This document shows, piece after piece, positions 47,926-59,290 of a DNA stretch of 64,000 nt (position 1 is its first letter; the number at the start of each line of letters is the position of its first letter). The position numbers and the translations under genes were made by a program. The notes beneath the pieces were generated by a model. That model ran no database searches and was not told the DNA's origin. It saw nothing but the letters and a program-made list of their open reading frames with translations. Location: NCBI GenBank assembly GCA_036971475.1, contig JBAIZL010000005.1, positions 60,051,155 to 60,115,154 of the forward strand, written 5' to 3'. The stretch comes from Prosapia bicincta (Eukaryota; Arthropoda; Insecta; Hemiptera; Cercopidae).

Positions 47926-48557
47926 TAGTTCATTGAATGTGTAACAGCCACGAAAGGGATTAAAGCTTCATGCGCAGAGGAAATACTTCTAGAATAGATG
48001 TATTACCTTCCTAAATATACTCCTGATATGACAGGCACAAGTGATTACCTTTTTGATAAATGGGAGGAATGGAAAACTTGAGATAATAGGGAAGAAAATT
48101 AATCCAATCTGTGATCAATATTTGAGAGCTATGTTGGATTAGGAAACTTCTATTTTGCAACTTGAAATTAGAGGCGTGGAAAGCTCCCGTTGCCCTAGCT
48201 GGATCTATATTTCTTCAAGTTTACTGGATTCGATACTTTTACTTTGCCAGTTATCATCGCTTGGTTGAAATGTGAGATACCTGTACCACTAAATATAAAA
48301 GGTATAATTTTAAGAAAACTTTGCCCTCTGAGTAGACTTACTCCCTCCGCCAGGTGACGTAGGCTATACCGAGGTGTCTGCGGTTTACGTATTGCCAGTA
48401 GTTACCTCCCTTGGTTGACTTTGGTTTCCCTCTTAAATTCAGATACTATTGGTGTATTCGCGAGTAACAGTTCGGTGTTCTGTCTTACCTTTTCAAGCGG
48501 TATAAATAATTTTTGACAATGAATTTTAAAAAACTGTCAATTGTTTGAAGCTAAAAT
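47926..48557. other. Intergenic sequence, nothing identified
   Basis: Unique sequence with no frame, array or repeat I could support. Confidence 0.5.
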
Positions 48558-48686
48558 GCACAAGTGTATTGTCCGCCTCCACGACAGGTAGTAAAGCATC
48601 GCGAACCCAGCCTTCAAGATTTCAACACGACACAACACCGATTGTTGTCGAAAAACGTTGTAGGAGGCCGCCTAAAATACACTTGT
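48558..48686. repeat. Short inverted-repeat element
   Basis: 'acaagtgtattgtccgcctcc' near 48560 is matched in inverted orientation by 'ggaggccgcctaaaatacac' plus 'ttgt' near 48663-48686 with a few mismatches, giving a hairpin of about 130 bp. The open frame at 48545-48829 crosses it and is probably incidental. Confidence 0.5.
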
Positions 48687-49531
48687 CGCGCTTTGCGATC
48701 TCCGTCCCCCTTCCACTCCACTGCCTTCTGATTCAACCAGTCCCATTCACTGTTCAGTATTGCTCTGTGTGGCATCGGTATAAGTTGTGTGACGTAGTGT
48801 TTTGTGCGCGTGGGCTTAATTGGACGTAAAGGAATTAAAATGTACGTAGTAATTTTTATTTGTTTTTAATTTTAAATTAATACAATTTTAATCGATAAAA
48901 TAATTAAGTAGTCATTAAATCGAGATAACACCTGTTACTGATTTATACATTTATATTAAAACATAAATAAATAAATACGGTGGTGAACGATTTTTTAATA
49001 TTATTTGTTCCAATAATCTACAATAATAACCAAATTAATTTCATTACATATTTTGAAAAATCTATTTCAACTTTTGTAATTTTATCCTGTCACTTGGGAA
49101 AAAGGTAATCTTTTTTTTATAGGTAAATAATTTATAAATTGAAATATTTTTGATATTTCATTAGGCTTCAGCATATTTACAAACTTGTAGGAAACCCTCA
49201 GATGAATACAATATTCATTTCCATCGTTAATTAATTTTAAAAAATTGCTTGGGGAAAATACTGCTTTAAAAAACTAAAGAGGCTAAATATTTTTTCAAAA
49301 TTACGTTCATCTTTAAATAATTCACAAGTTAATTGTTAAAAAAAAAATATATTCTTGTAGTTGCAAAATACTTAAGCCAAATTCTAAATAAAAAGATCCA
49401 ATAAGTGGTCGATAAAGATTGCCATAAACATTCTGCTTTACGTTTTATTTGTTAATTAGCAGTGGCGGTTCCAGTATAAATAACCTTTTTATATTGTTTA
49501 AATCTTTCTTAATTGTCAATAATATAAAGCG

Positions 49532-49539
<8 letters not shown>
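48687..49539. other. AT-rich intergenic sequence, nothing identified
   Basis: T/A-rich sequence without arrays or frames of note. Confidence 0.5.
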
Positions 49540-49568
<29 letters not shown>

Positions 49569-49698
49569 TTATATATATTTGTAATTTTTCAACACTGTTT
49601 TCTTGTATTCACTTATCACTTTCACTATATGTACTTAAAGAAGAATACCAAGTACATAAATACCAAGTAAATTCTTGTTTAAGTACATATAGTGAAAG

Positions 49699-49766
<68 letters not shown>

Positions 49767-49886
49767 TTGTAATTTTGCAACACTGTTTTCTTGTATTCAC
49801 TTATCACTTTCAATATATGTACTTAAAGAAGAATACCAAGTACATAAATACCAAGTAAATTATTGTTTAAGTACATATAGTGAAAG

Positions 49887-49955
<69 letters not shown>

Positions 49956-49960
49956 TGAGA
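49540..49960. repeat. Duplicated 188-bp unit of hairpin plus (AT)n
   Basis: Three (AT)n tracts (about 49540-49564, 49699-49751, 49889-49941) alternate with two copies of a segment that starts 'caacactgttttcttgtatt' (49590 and 49778, offset 188). Each segment is a hairpin: in the first, 'actttcactatatgtactta' plus 'aa' (49618-49639) is the exact reverse complement of 'tttaagtacatatagtgaaa' plus 'gt' (49678-49699). The second copy has one mismatch in the left arm. A long AT-flanked hairpin of this kind could be extruded as a cruciform. Confidence 0.88.
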
Positions 49961-50080
49961 TTAATAAAATGCTCATAATAATATAGCGAAATTTAGAATG
50001 CACGAAGCAACAATAAAATAGCAAATAATCCTCTTTTGTTTAGCCTATATATCTACTTGTGCTGAGAGTAAAAACAACCA

Positions 50081-51505
50081 TTTAAATTTTAAACAATTTC
50101 TGGAGGAGGGCGTTAGCCCCCCCCCCCCACCAGGCAGTAACGAATCCCCTAAACGGTGCCTACCCAAAAAATAAATCCTGAAGCCGCGCCTGTTAAATAG
50201 GTCGACAAATTTTAAACAATTTCTGGGGGAGGGCGTTAGCCCCCCTCCAGGCAGTAACGAATCCCCTAAACGGTGCCTACCCAAAAAATAAATCCTAAAG
50301 CCGCGCCTGTTAAATAGGTCGACAAATTTTAAACAATTTCTGGGGGAGGGCGTTAGCCCCCCTCCAGGCAGTAACGAATCCCCTAAACGGTGCCTACCCA
50401 AAAACTAAATCCTAAAGCCGCGCCTGTTAAATAGGTCGACAAATTTTAAACAATTTCTGGGGGAGGGCGTTAGCCCCCCCCCCTAAGTAGTAACGACTCC
50501 CCTAAACGGTGCCTACCCAAAAACTAAATCCTAAAGCCGCGCCTGTTAAATAGGTCGACAAATTTTAAACAATTTCTGGGGGAGGGCGTTAGCCCCCCTC
50601 CAGGCAGTAACGACTCCCCTAAACGGTGCCTACCCAAAAACTAAATCCTAAAGCCGCGCCTGTTAAATAGGTCGACAAATTTTAAACAATTTCTGGGGGA
50701 GGGCGTTAGCCCCCCTCCAAGCAGTAACGAATCCCCTAAACGGTGCCTACCCAAAAACTAAATCCTAAAGCCACGCCTGTTAAATAGGTCGACAAATTTG
50801 AAACAATTTCTGGGGGAGGGCGTTAGCCCCCCTCCAGGCAGTAACGAATCCCCTAAACGGTGCCTACCCAAAAACTAAATCCTAAAGCCGCGCCTGTTAA
50901 ATAGGTCGACAAATTTGAAACAATTTCTGGGGGAGGGCGTTAGCCCCCCTCCAGGCAGTAACGAATCCCCTAAACGGTGCCTACCCAAAAAATAAATCCT
51001 AAAGCCGCGCCTGTTAAATAGGTCGACAAATTTTAAACAATTTCTGGAGGAGAGCGTTAGCCCCCCCCCCACCAAGTAGTAACGACTCCCCTAAACGGTG
51101 CCTACCCTAAAACTAAATCCTAAAGCCGCGCCTGTTAAATAGGTCGACAAATTTGAAACAATTTCTGGGGGAGGGCGTTAGCCCCCCTCCAGGCAGTAAC
51201 GAATCCCCTAAACGGTGCCTACCCAAAAAATAAATCCTAAAGCCGCGCCTGTTAAATAGGTCGACAAATTTTAAACAATTTCTGGAGGAGAGCGTTAGCC
51301 CCCCCCCCCCCCTAAGTAGTAACGACTCCTCTAAACGGTGCCTACCCTAAAAATAAATCCTGAAGCCGCGCCTGTTAAATAGGTCGACAAATTTTAAACA
51401 ATTTCTGGAGGAGAGCGTTAGCCCCCCCCCAAGTAGTAACGACTCCCCTAAACGGTGCCTACCCTTAAAATAAATACTGAAGCCGCCCCTGTTAAATAGG
51501 TCTTG
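50081..51505. repeat. 117-120-bp tandem array, 12 copies
   Basis: Each unit contains 'aaattttaaacaatttctgg', 'ggagggcgttagccccc', 'cagtaacgaatcccctaaac', 'ggtgcctacccaaaaa', and 'agccgcgcctgttaaatagg' then 'tcgac'. The phrase 'cgcctgttaaata' or its variants occurs 12 times. Length varies mainly through the C run (6 to about 14 bases). A 117-bp unit is 39 codons, so the minus strand stays open in places with a 39-residue period (G-R-H-R-L-G-D-S-L-L-P-G-G-G). This breaks wherever the C run changes length, so coding is unlikely. Confidence 0.96.
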
Positions 51506-52449
51506 ACAAATTTTACGAACATTAAAAACTTTTTAAGTTTGTGAATCTTGTACGTTATTTCTGAGATCTAATCGTTCTCTATTGAGATCTATAGAAAACT
51601 AAAGCTTACGCGTTGTGTCATACTATGTTTGAATATTATCAAAAATTGTGAAAAAAAGGGCTTCCAATTGTCTTTTTATTTTGAAAATTAAGTAATATTC
51701 AAATTTTAGTTTAAATTGACTACTAACACACTTAACAATTTTAAACTTCTCATGTTTTTCGCATTTTTTTACCCCCGAGTGAAGCTAGAATAGATATCTC
51801 TGCACACGGAGTATACTCAGGATTAGCACAGGGATAGATAATCCCATTTGATTGATCCTAGCTATAATTCACCATCCTTTCTAAGGACAATCTAATCAAT
51901 ACCTATTTAGCAAGAGCGGAGCACAAAATTAATTTCGTGATATTTTTTAAAATTGTATTCCTGTGATTTACCCTGAGTTACATTTTACGTTTAAAATTTG
52001 CAAAATTGATTAAATATTATTTCAATGGTAATGTAGGTTATTCTGACGTCATGGATTTTACAAAACTATACCCGATTCCAATGTCCCCAAGGAACACTGA
52101 AAAAATAGTAAAACTTGATTCTGATGTAGAAAATTATTAAAAATTCTGAAAAATAACAAACATATCCTCACAATACATACAAACGTCTATAACTTCAAAA
52201 TTTCCTTATAAAATACAATATAGCTACAAAGTATCCATTTAGGATGGATTTGGTTATTAAAATAAAATTTGATAACCTGAAATAACTTATTACCAAATGA
52301 AGTGTCCTCCGTTTTTGTATATACCTTCATTGTTACGCCACACAAACAAGAAGGCCGTGTTCACTTCATCCATGATCTGTTAATCTCGCGTACTAGTAGG
52401 CTAAACTTTATTATTCTTAAAAACTCAATTCTATCTTAATCTTATACTT
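51506..52449. other. Intergenic sequence, nothing identified
   Basis: AT-rich unique sequence with no frame longer than 60 codons. Confidence 0.5.
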
Positions 52450-53093
52450 TATAGCGTATTGTAATGGCCTACAATGTAGCGGTGACTTTTATAAGACTTT
52501 ATCATTTCATAAAGTTTTGTGTAAAGCTTATTGTAAAATGAGGTTAAACATTTTTTTTTAATTATTGGAGCATTATTACAAGATTATATTTTTCCTGTAG
52601 ACTTTCTACATCACCAGCTTCAATTTCTTTTGATAATATTTATAATCATTTGATAATTGATATTGACGATATAAATAAATTGATATTTATTTATCAACGA
52701 TAGATATCGTTGATATCTACAACGATTAACTAAATTGAATATGTATTGATTCCACCACTGTAAAATGTCTTTCAATGAGTGTTATCCTTTACAGGTGTTC
52801 AAAAACTGAATGTTCTCTTAAAACACAAGTTGGTGTTTTTGTAGATTTATAGTACAAAACGCAATACTTTGTAGCTATATTGTAATGTAATAGCCTACAA
52901 TTTAGCAGTTACTTTTAAAAGAAAATGTCATTTCATGAAGTTTTGTGCAAAGCCTATTGCAAAATGAGGCTAAAAGTCTGGCGCGTTATCATTAAATTAT
53001 ATTTTATTCTGTTTTCCTGTGGGACTTCTACAACACCAGCGACAATTTCTTTTTGCAATATTTGTAACGTTTTGATGATTATTTATAGTGACA

Positions 53094-53139
<46 letters not shown>

Positions 53140-53255
53140 GAAAATGTTATTGATTTCACCACGTAAAATGTCTTTCACTGAGAAATTGTTGCCTTTTACA
53201 GGTGTCCAAAACCTCAATGTTCCTTTAAAATACAAGTTGGTGAAAAATAAAAACA
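52450..53255. repeat. Diverged tandem duplication of a roughly 390-bp segment
   Basis: 52450-52845 and 52878-53255 align throughout: 'gcctacaatgtagc' with 'gcctacaatttagc', 'tttcataaagttttgtgtaa' with 'tttcatgaagttttgtgcaa', 'tctacatcaccagc' with 'tctacaacaccagc', and 'aaaatgtctttcaatgag' with 'aaaatgtctttcactgag'. The second copy carries an (AT)n expansion at about 53098-53132. Divergence is well above that of the arrays nearby, so the duplication is old. Confidence 0.85.
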
Positions 53256-53632
53256 CAGCTTTTAAAACTAATTAATTTAATTTTTCTTGTGAAAAATATA
53301 TAAAATATATAACGTGTTACTTTGAGTTTAGAGATAAACGTTTTTTCCCTCTGATAATGACGATGGACCTATTCATGGAGTGGACAGGAGCGTCGCCGTT
53401 TCGGTGGAGTTTGATATTTCTTGACAGTGTCATTTTAAACATTTGACAACCTAGAATTTTATAGTCTTGAGACGGGTGATTGAGTTATACCATTAGTGAT
53501 CGATATGTGTGCTTGATAATAGACATCATAATTGTAGTCTACTAGTCTTGTGTTTTCGTTGGAAACAAGCGCCGCATCTCCCCAGCGCCGGGTCTTCCCA
53601 GCGCCGTGTCTCCCTAGTGCCGAGTTAGCTAC

Positions 53633-53758
53633 CTGGCATAATCTGACCGTTTTGACATCCGAATTGGAATTCGCCGAAGCAACGAACCGTGGTAATGTGC
53701 CCAACTGAGCATAGTAGATGATCAACACTGGAATGTAGCAAATTTTCATACACTTCAT
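53633..53758 (-). CDS. Candidate first coding exon with signal-peptide-like start
   Basis: On the minus strand, ATG at 53758 opens M-K-C-M-K-I-C-Y-I-P-V-L-I-I-Y-Y-A. A short basic start followed by a hydrophobic run resembles a secretion signal. The frame then passes through a polar segment to a donor-like CAG|GTAGCT at 53633, 42 codons in phase 0. The frame continues open past that site to 53459, but there it enters sequence related to the GC-rich repeat of 54.3 kb. No second exon or known family was recognised, so this is a weak candidate. Confidence 0.2.
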
Positions 53759-54339
53759 TGCAGACAGGATACGCCTCGAATTCTAAAGCAACTTAATGAG
53801 TTTTAATTAACCTTAACGATTCTCGTACTTTTGAGATGCTCGCAGTTAATCTTGAATGACTATATAGAGCCACTTACGTATTGCTAGAATGATTTGGTTC
53901 AACATTACAAATTGATTCTGGTAATAAAAAGCGGCCTTCTGGCTTTGTTTTTTTTTTTTTTAATTTAATCACTGCTACACAAGCAAAATTATGCTCAAAA
54001 AGTTTTGAAAAACTAATACATACTTTACACAACTTATAAATATAATAAAGGAGTTAAATTTACGCTCCATTAGCCAATTTATTTTAACTAAAAATGGTTA
54101 ATAAATGTAGATTCTACCCATAATTACAAGAAAAATGATACCAAACAACCCGAGGTTTATTTTAAACCAATTTAATAAAACATAATCTACAACTTATTAC
54201 CATCTGCTAAAGTAAACCATAAAACACAGTAAAACATATGTTTTTTGGTATCATTTTTGAGCCCGGCATTTAAAGAGAAGATATTAACCCCCGTCACTTC
54301 AGCACTACTGAGTAGACCCTTTGGTTAGATATGGCCTTG

Positions 54340-54828
54340 GGGCTGAGGATACTAATTTACCCTCGGGGCTGAGGAGACTCGGTGCTAAAGAAACTAATTT
54401 GCCATCAGGGCTAAGGAGACTCGGAAATGGGGGGACTAGTTTGCCATCGGGGCTAAGGAGACTCGGCACTGGGTAGACTAATTTGCCACCGGGACTAAGG
54501 AGACTCGGCACTGGGGAGACTAATTTGCCACCGGGACTAAGGAGACTCGGCACTGGGGAGACTAGGGAGACTAATTTGCCATCGGGGCTAAGGAGACTCG
54601 GCACTGGGGAGACTAATTTACCCTCGGGGCTGAGGAGACTCGGCGCTAAAGTAACTAATTTGCCATCGGGGCTAAGGAGACTCGGCACTGGGGAGACTAA
54701 TTTACCCTCGGGGCTGAGGAGACTCGGTGCTAAAGAAACTAATTTGCCATCAGGGCTAAGGAGACTCGGAAATGGGGAGACTAGTTTGCCATCGGGGCTA
54801 AGGAGACTCGGCGCTGGGGAGATGCCAC
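54340..54828. repeat. 42-bp minisatellite, about 12 copies
   Basis: Unit 'ctaatttgccatcggggcta' then 'aggagactcggcactgggga' and 'ga' (42 bp, 14 codons), with variants 'taccctcggggctgagg' and 'gctaaagaa'. One copy contains an extra 'gactaggga' insertion near 54560. Because 42 is divisible by three and the unit lacks stops, both strands show 14-residue periodic frames of about 120 codons (for example L-S-P-D-G-K-L-V-S). A shorter relative in opposite orientation lies at about 53570-53625 (tctccccagcgccg). Confidence 0.95.
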
Positions 54829-54842
54829 GCCCGGATACGTGA

Positions 54843-55686
54843 CAATTACATCTTGGAAGTAAATTAGTAAAGGCTAAAAATTAAATGTTAGAAACTTCAA
54901 ACTTTTTTTAGATTTACAGTTTGTTGTGCGAGAGCATTCAATAAGTTGGATTTATAGAAAGGGGGTTTAGAATTAAATCTGGATTTTGTGGAAAAAAGAG
55001 GCCTGTCTAAAACACTAACCATGAACATACGAAAATGTCGTTAATTATTTCTCGAACGGAAAAAATACTATTTTTCGAAGTAATCAACTAATATTTTCCT
55101 GATAATATAAACCATTCACTATCATTCCAAATAACCTTTTTCTTCTGGCCAGCTCCATACACTAAATCCTTCAGACAAATCACGTTACGAACATTCACTT
55201 AACCTACCAGACTGTTAAGCCATACCGTATAAATTACGTCCTTCACAGTATTCGATCCGTATTACGTGAACAGCTTCACGGATATTTAGTCTCGTCCTAC
55301 ATCTACTTAATTTCCTAAGAGAGCAAAATAAGTCTAGATCCAAATTGATCGTAACCTAACCTGCAAACAACACATTAACCTACAAAACTCCGGTATTCCC
55401 GAATGTTTTGCTTTTATTTAACCATTAAACGTCTGTCAATGTTGACAGAAAGAAAGCAGAAACCTTTGAGACTGGTTTTTGTTAGAATTTCTCAATCGGT
55501 TCAGTTTAGTCCGGTTGAAATTACCGGAAAACGTTCTCTTCTCTGGTAAGTTAATAATAGTAAGAGCGAAAGTTTTGAGTAAGTTAAGTATAGGACTTGT
55601 TTTAGAAAGTGGTTATTTCGAAATGTGTCATCATAAGTACATGCATGTAAGTCCTGAACACATTTAGGTTAAGGCGAATGGGTTTA
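54843..55686. other. Intergenic sequence, nothing identified
   Basis: AT-rich unique sequence. The 62-codon frame at 55479-55667 is unrecognised. Confidence 0.5.
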
Positions 55687-56200
55687 AATTGTATACCTCT
55701 TCTTGAAACGAGGACTCTGAGACAAAGAGAAATAACTTTGCACGGGGTAATATCGTAACCAATGAAGATTATTTGAGGTGCGATTATTCCTTATTGAAAA
55801 CTGAGAAGAAGCGGTTTTGCTACGTATAGACGTGTTCCCCTAATCTTGGCATTATGTAGGGGATTATCTGTCCAGTATAGTTTACATCTCGTGTAGGGAT
55901 AAAGATGTAAAATGATTGGTTGAATATAGGTAAAATACGAGACAGGAGATAGATATCTCCTGGCACAGGGAGTAAGGGAGAATTATGCATACTTGGGGTC
56001 ACTTTCCCCAATAGGTCACCCACCCCACCGAGTACATAGACTGATGTCTACCCGCTACCCTGTTTAATTTAACCTGGGCAATTGCTATATGTGTAAAATT
56101 ATTCGTGAACAACCTTTTGTCGTTAGTGATTGTTTGGCTACAGCGAGGGACGCATAACCCTCCTAATTGGTGAAGCTAGTCAGTACCCCTGCACAATCTG
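55687..56200 (+). repeat. Dispersed repeat family, copy A (about 514 bp)
   Basis: The segment from 'aattgtatacctcttcttga' to 'ccctgcacaatctg' is found again as a reverse complement at 62068-62565. Shared landmarks include 'ggagatagatatctcctggc', 'cagggagtaaggga', 'cttggggtcactttcccc', 'gagtacatagactgatgtct' and 'tttggctacagcgaggg'. It is non-coding, with the palindromic 'ggagatagatatctcc' inside. No clear terminal inverted repeats, so the class is unknown. Confidence 0.88.
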
Positions 56201-56215
56201 TTGAGATACTGAATT

Positions 56216-56847
56216 GAGCTGACGACCTGTTAGGGTCGAAAAAACGACGGTTGAATTGGACCCATGGTCAGTTCGTTGGTAGTGTCTAATTGGGCCCATA
56301 CCTCTATAATCATGACCTACAAAATGGAATGCTCGCATCCGCCTTAGCTTTAAATACATTCAAACATCTAAAATGTATTTTTTTTACTATTTGAAAATAG
56401 ATTTTTTTAGCCTCGGGACTCCCTAACCCCAAAGTTAAAATCAATAAAAATGTGATAGGAAGCAATGTCCTTCAGCTGGATTTTGATGTAAAATTTTGCG
56501 TTGAAACAGACATCGGTCACATTACGCTATCGAGTAGGATTATTCGTAAGTTTAAATCATAATTAAAAGATGGAAGGACAGTATTTTTAATGAATTTTAT
56601 ATTTCTTTATGTTTTTGTGAAGATTTATTGTATTTATTTGCTTCCATTAAATTTTAGTTTTGTAATTCTATCGTACATTAAAATAAAAACGAATGTCTGA
56701 TCACTTAACAAAACCAATGTTGATCTATCACATAACTGATGATAAATACTGCCCGACTGACCAGGGGCCCTTCAACCCCGACCCTTCGAGGGTTGACGGT
56801 AATTCGCGTAGGGATGTTTTGATCGTGGACCCAGTTCGAACGTGTCT
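56216..56847 (+). mobile_element. Non-autonomous DNA element family, copy 2, rearranged
   Basis: The left part (gttagggtcg, acgacggttgaattgg, atcatgacctacaaaatgga) and right part (ctatcgagtaggattattcg, gcccgactgaccagggg, ggacccagttcg, cgtgtct) match copy 1 at 42.6 kb. The first GGGCCCACGGT terminal motif is deleted, and about 150 bp of the interior (about 56373-56520) is unlike the other copies. No flanking duplication is recognisable. It directly follows dispersed repeat copy A. Confidence 0.75.
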
Positions 56848-56989
56848 AACAATCTGGACCGGATGCAGGTCAGGACAATAGTAGTATATACAATATAGTT
56901 ACTATACAAATATCATAATGTATCTTTGGTTTATAGTATTAGGTGTTATTGGTAAAAAGGATGCTATAAAAGGACTTGAGAGGAGGTCT

Positions 56990-57150
56990 CTCTCTTTCTC
57001 TCATATTATTTATTCTAATATGAAAGGAGGACAGAGAAAGAGAGAAAGTGACAGACATACAAACAAAATACAGAGAGTGAGAGAGATAGATACAATCTAT
57101 ATCTTTCTATAAAGAGACAGAGAGAAAGAGAGGAGGGAGGCTGGTGAGAC
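56990..57150. repeat. Purine-rich GA/GAGA tract
   Basis: GA-rich, low-complexity sequence with interruptions, preceded by a short CT-rich stretch (tctctctctttctctc) that could pair with it. Confidence 0.7.
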
Positions 57151-57194
57151 TTTATACTTTTACGTCTAACAAAGTATTAAAATGTGTATTTCCG

Positions 57195-57198
<4 letters not shown>

Positions 57199-57273
<75 letters not shown>
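57199..57273. repeat. (AT)n microsatellite
   Basis: About 37 AT dinucleotides without interruption. Confidence 0.97.
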
Positions 57274-57278
<5 letters not shown>

Positions 57279-57740
57279 AGTGTAACGGGCTGGAGTAGAG
57301 GAGTTGTTATATTAAATAATAATTTATATTGATACCAAATATAGTGGGTATTAGTTTACAATTTGGTTATTAATCTTGTAATTTAGTGTTTGGTATACTG
57401 ATAATTCTGTTAACTGCAATATTGCCAGTGTGCTCAGAGAATGTTACTTCAATAAACCGGCTTTAGGCTTTACGCGTATTTTGTCTTTACAAAATTCGGT
57501 TTACGAGGATATTTGGTTTTAAATACAAAGTGCAACGTTTATTTTTTTAAACTTATTTGAGGCAAAGTGCATAGCGCATAGGAAAGCAAAATGAAAATTT
57601 CGGGTTATAGACAATGCTTTCTAAAGTGGCGAACATTTTCTTTCATTCAAAAAAGCGTCACTAAAAGATCCCCTACCATGATTGTAGAATATGCAACTTT
57701 TTTTGAAAAAGTTTTATTTTATATAATATTATGAAATTAG
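57274..57740. other. Intergenic sequence, nothing identified
   Basis: AT-rich unique sequence. Confidence 0.5.
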
Positions 57741-57898
57741 CCTCCAGTTACTCCACCTTTGGAAGTGCATAGAAGTATAATAATTTCACTAAAACTAGGC
57801 CAAGATGGCGACGAAGGGCAAGACATAGCCGTCGAATTAAAAGCGCTTGTTTCCAAGATAATTGTTCTGGAAATCCTATCCCTCCATCCTGCGAACAG
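57741..57898 (+). CDS. Candidate internal coding exon (unrecognised protein)
   Basis: An acceptor-like 'atgaaattag' ends at 57740, although it lacks a strong pyrimidine tract, and a donor-like CAG|GTGATT follows 57898. The plus frame between them reads P-P-V-T-P-P-L-E-V-H-R-S-I-I-I-S-L-K, then L-G-Q-D-G-D-E-G-Q-D-I-A-V-E-L-K and A-L-V-S-K-I-I-V-L-E-I-L-S-L-H-P-A-N. It has a globular-looking composition and a CpG-containing, GC-richer sequence than its flanks. If no splice occurs the frame stops at 57900. The opposite strand is open too (97 codons) but reads as low-quality serine/leucine-rich sequence. No family recognised. Confidence 0.3.
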
Positions 57899-58304
57899 GT
57901 GATTAGGGTAATAAAAGAGGAAGTTTACAATGCGGCCGGAAACGGAAGGAAAAAGGACTGGCATTACTTCACGTAAACAGAAGTAAAGTGCCCGCTTCTT
58001 GTAAAGTAGCCGCCTCAAGGTCAAACGCAACCAGCTGCTTTGTTATGCTGTCCAGAGTTGAAATGGAGTGATTGATAAAAAGGCCACTTGGTTCGGGTCA
58101 TTTGGATCGTATCTCCTGGAAGAGGGATATTGTAGGCGTTTTATTTTATAAATCGTTTTATTTAAATAGTTTTACGTAAATTAGTAAATATTTTCTAACT
58201 ATGTATTTTTCTAATGAAAACTTCTATAGGACATCTGACATTAAAGATTTTGGAATGGAGAAAAAGATCTCGCTTAATCGTTTTTCGGGTGAGATTCAGC
58301 TATC

Positions 58305-58307
<3 letters not shown>

Positions 58308-58373
<66 letters not shown>
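58308..58373. repeat. (AT)n microsatellite
   Basis: About 33 AT dinucleotides. Confidence 0.97.
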
Positions 58374-58375
<2 letters not shown>

Positions 58376-59179
58376 AGCTTATATAAGAATCATTGTCCTG
58401 AGTGATTGACAGAGAATCAAAGTAAAGTTGAAACTATAAAAGGCAGAGACTTGAAACTTTCAGGGTTCATTCCGTTCATAACATAGACTCAAACTAAGAA
58501 AAGAGCTTGCAAAATGTTAACTTTAAAGGCTAAAAATTGCAAAATTCCGTGGGAAGTATAAAAGTCCCATATGAAATGCACAGAGAAAGTATAATTTTAG
58601 AGACGACTGTTCTATAATTAGTATAGCCTCTTACGAGAAAACAGCCATTCTATAACCATTGTCAATTATTAGTTGTTTTAAAATTTTATAAATTAACATA
58701 TAAAGTAACAATTTTAAATTGCGTTGGCGAATCCGCTACGAGTCGCTAGTATAGGTATAGCCCTATGCATTAAACTAAGCGATAACAAATGATTTCATAC
58801 AGCAGCTGACATATCAGCTGTTTTCATTATTCTTAGGTTATGTTACTTTCTGAACGGAATTATTAATTAACCAACCAAAGCGTTATTGTTCAATATCAAT
58901 TTTCTGTTAATAATAAAGTTAATTAATATTTTAATAAATCTTAATAATATGAATTCAATATAATGATAATCAAAGATATACCGCTATTTTATTCCAATTT
59001 TCAAAGAAAAACATGTTCAATGAATTTGACTTGTTTCTAGAACCAAATTAAGTTGAAATCGTTGAAATGTTTTATTGTAACTTGAATGTGTAAACAATAT
59101 AACTATATTTTTCATTCGAGGTTTACTTTTAAACTCTTGAATTTTGAAGTCCATTACGTTCGCTGAAACTTAATTATTC
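58374..59179. other. AT-rich intergenic sequence, nothing identified
   Basis: No frame, array or recognisable repeat. Confidence 0.5.
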
Positions 59180-59290
59180 ACTTTTACATTAGTTTATGAC
59201 CATCCAAGCTTTAAATTTTGTAAATTTGTAAAAACTTTCTGAGACAGAAAGTTTTTGATCGCTCGTGGCGATCTTCATCCCACGAATATT
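59180..59290 (-). mobile_element. Penelope-like element, isolated 3' tail
   Basis: It matches 27240-27330 in 'cattagtttatga', 'ccatcc', 'gtaaaaact', 'tgagacag', 'tttttgatcgct' and 'gtggcgatcttc'. On the minus strand the stem II hairpin GATCGC/GCGATC (59258-59274) and the 3' side of the closing stem, TGTCTC, are kept, as is GATGA of the first core. The sequence beyond is unrelated (cgtggg...), so the 5' stem strand and all coding sequence are lost. It is a very short, 5'-truncated or decayed copy. Confidence 0.7.

Noticed and set aside
48545..48829. 94-codon plus frame as a gene
   Set aside because: It crosses a short inverted-repeat element and shows no recognisable domain.
50045..51075. Minus frames with G-R-H-R-L-G-D-S-L-L-P repeats
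   Set aside because: Product of the 117-bp array; the frame is broken by C-run length changes.
54305..54842. Proline/serine-rich 14-residue repeat protein on either strand
   Set aside because: Both strands are open because the 42-bp unit lacks stops; there is no start context or flanking coding sequence.
57737..58030. 97-codon minus frame
   Set aside because: Less protein-like than the plus-strand candidate exon in the same place; ends in a low-complexity serine/glycine stretch.
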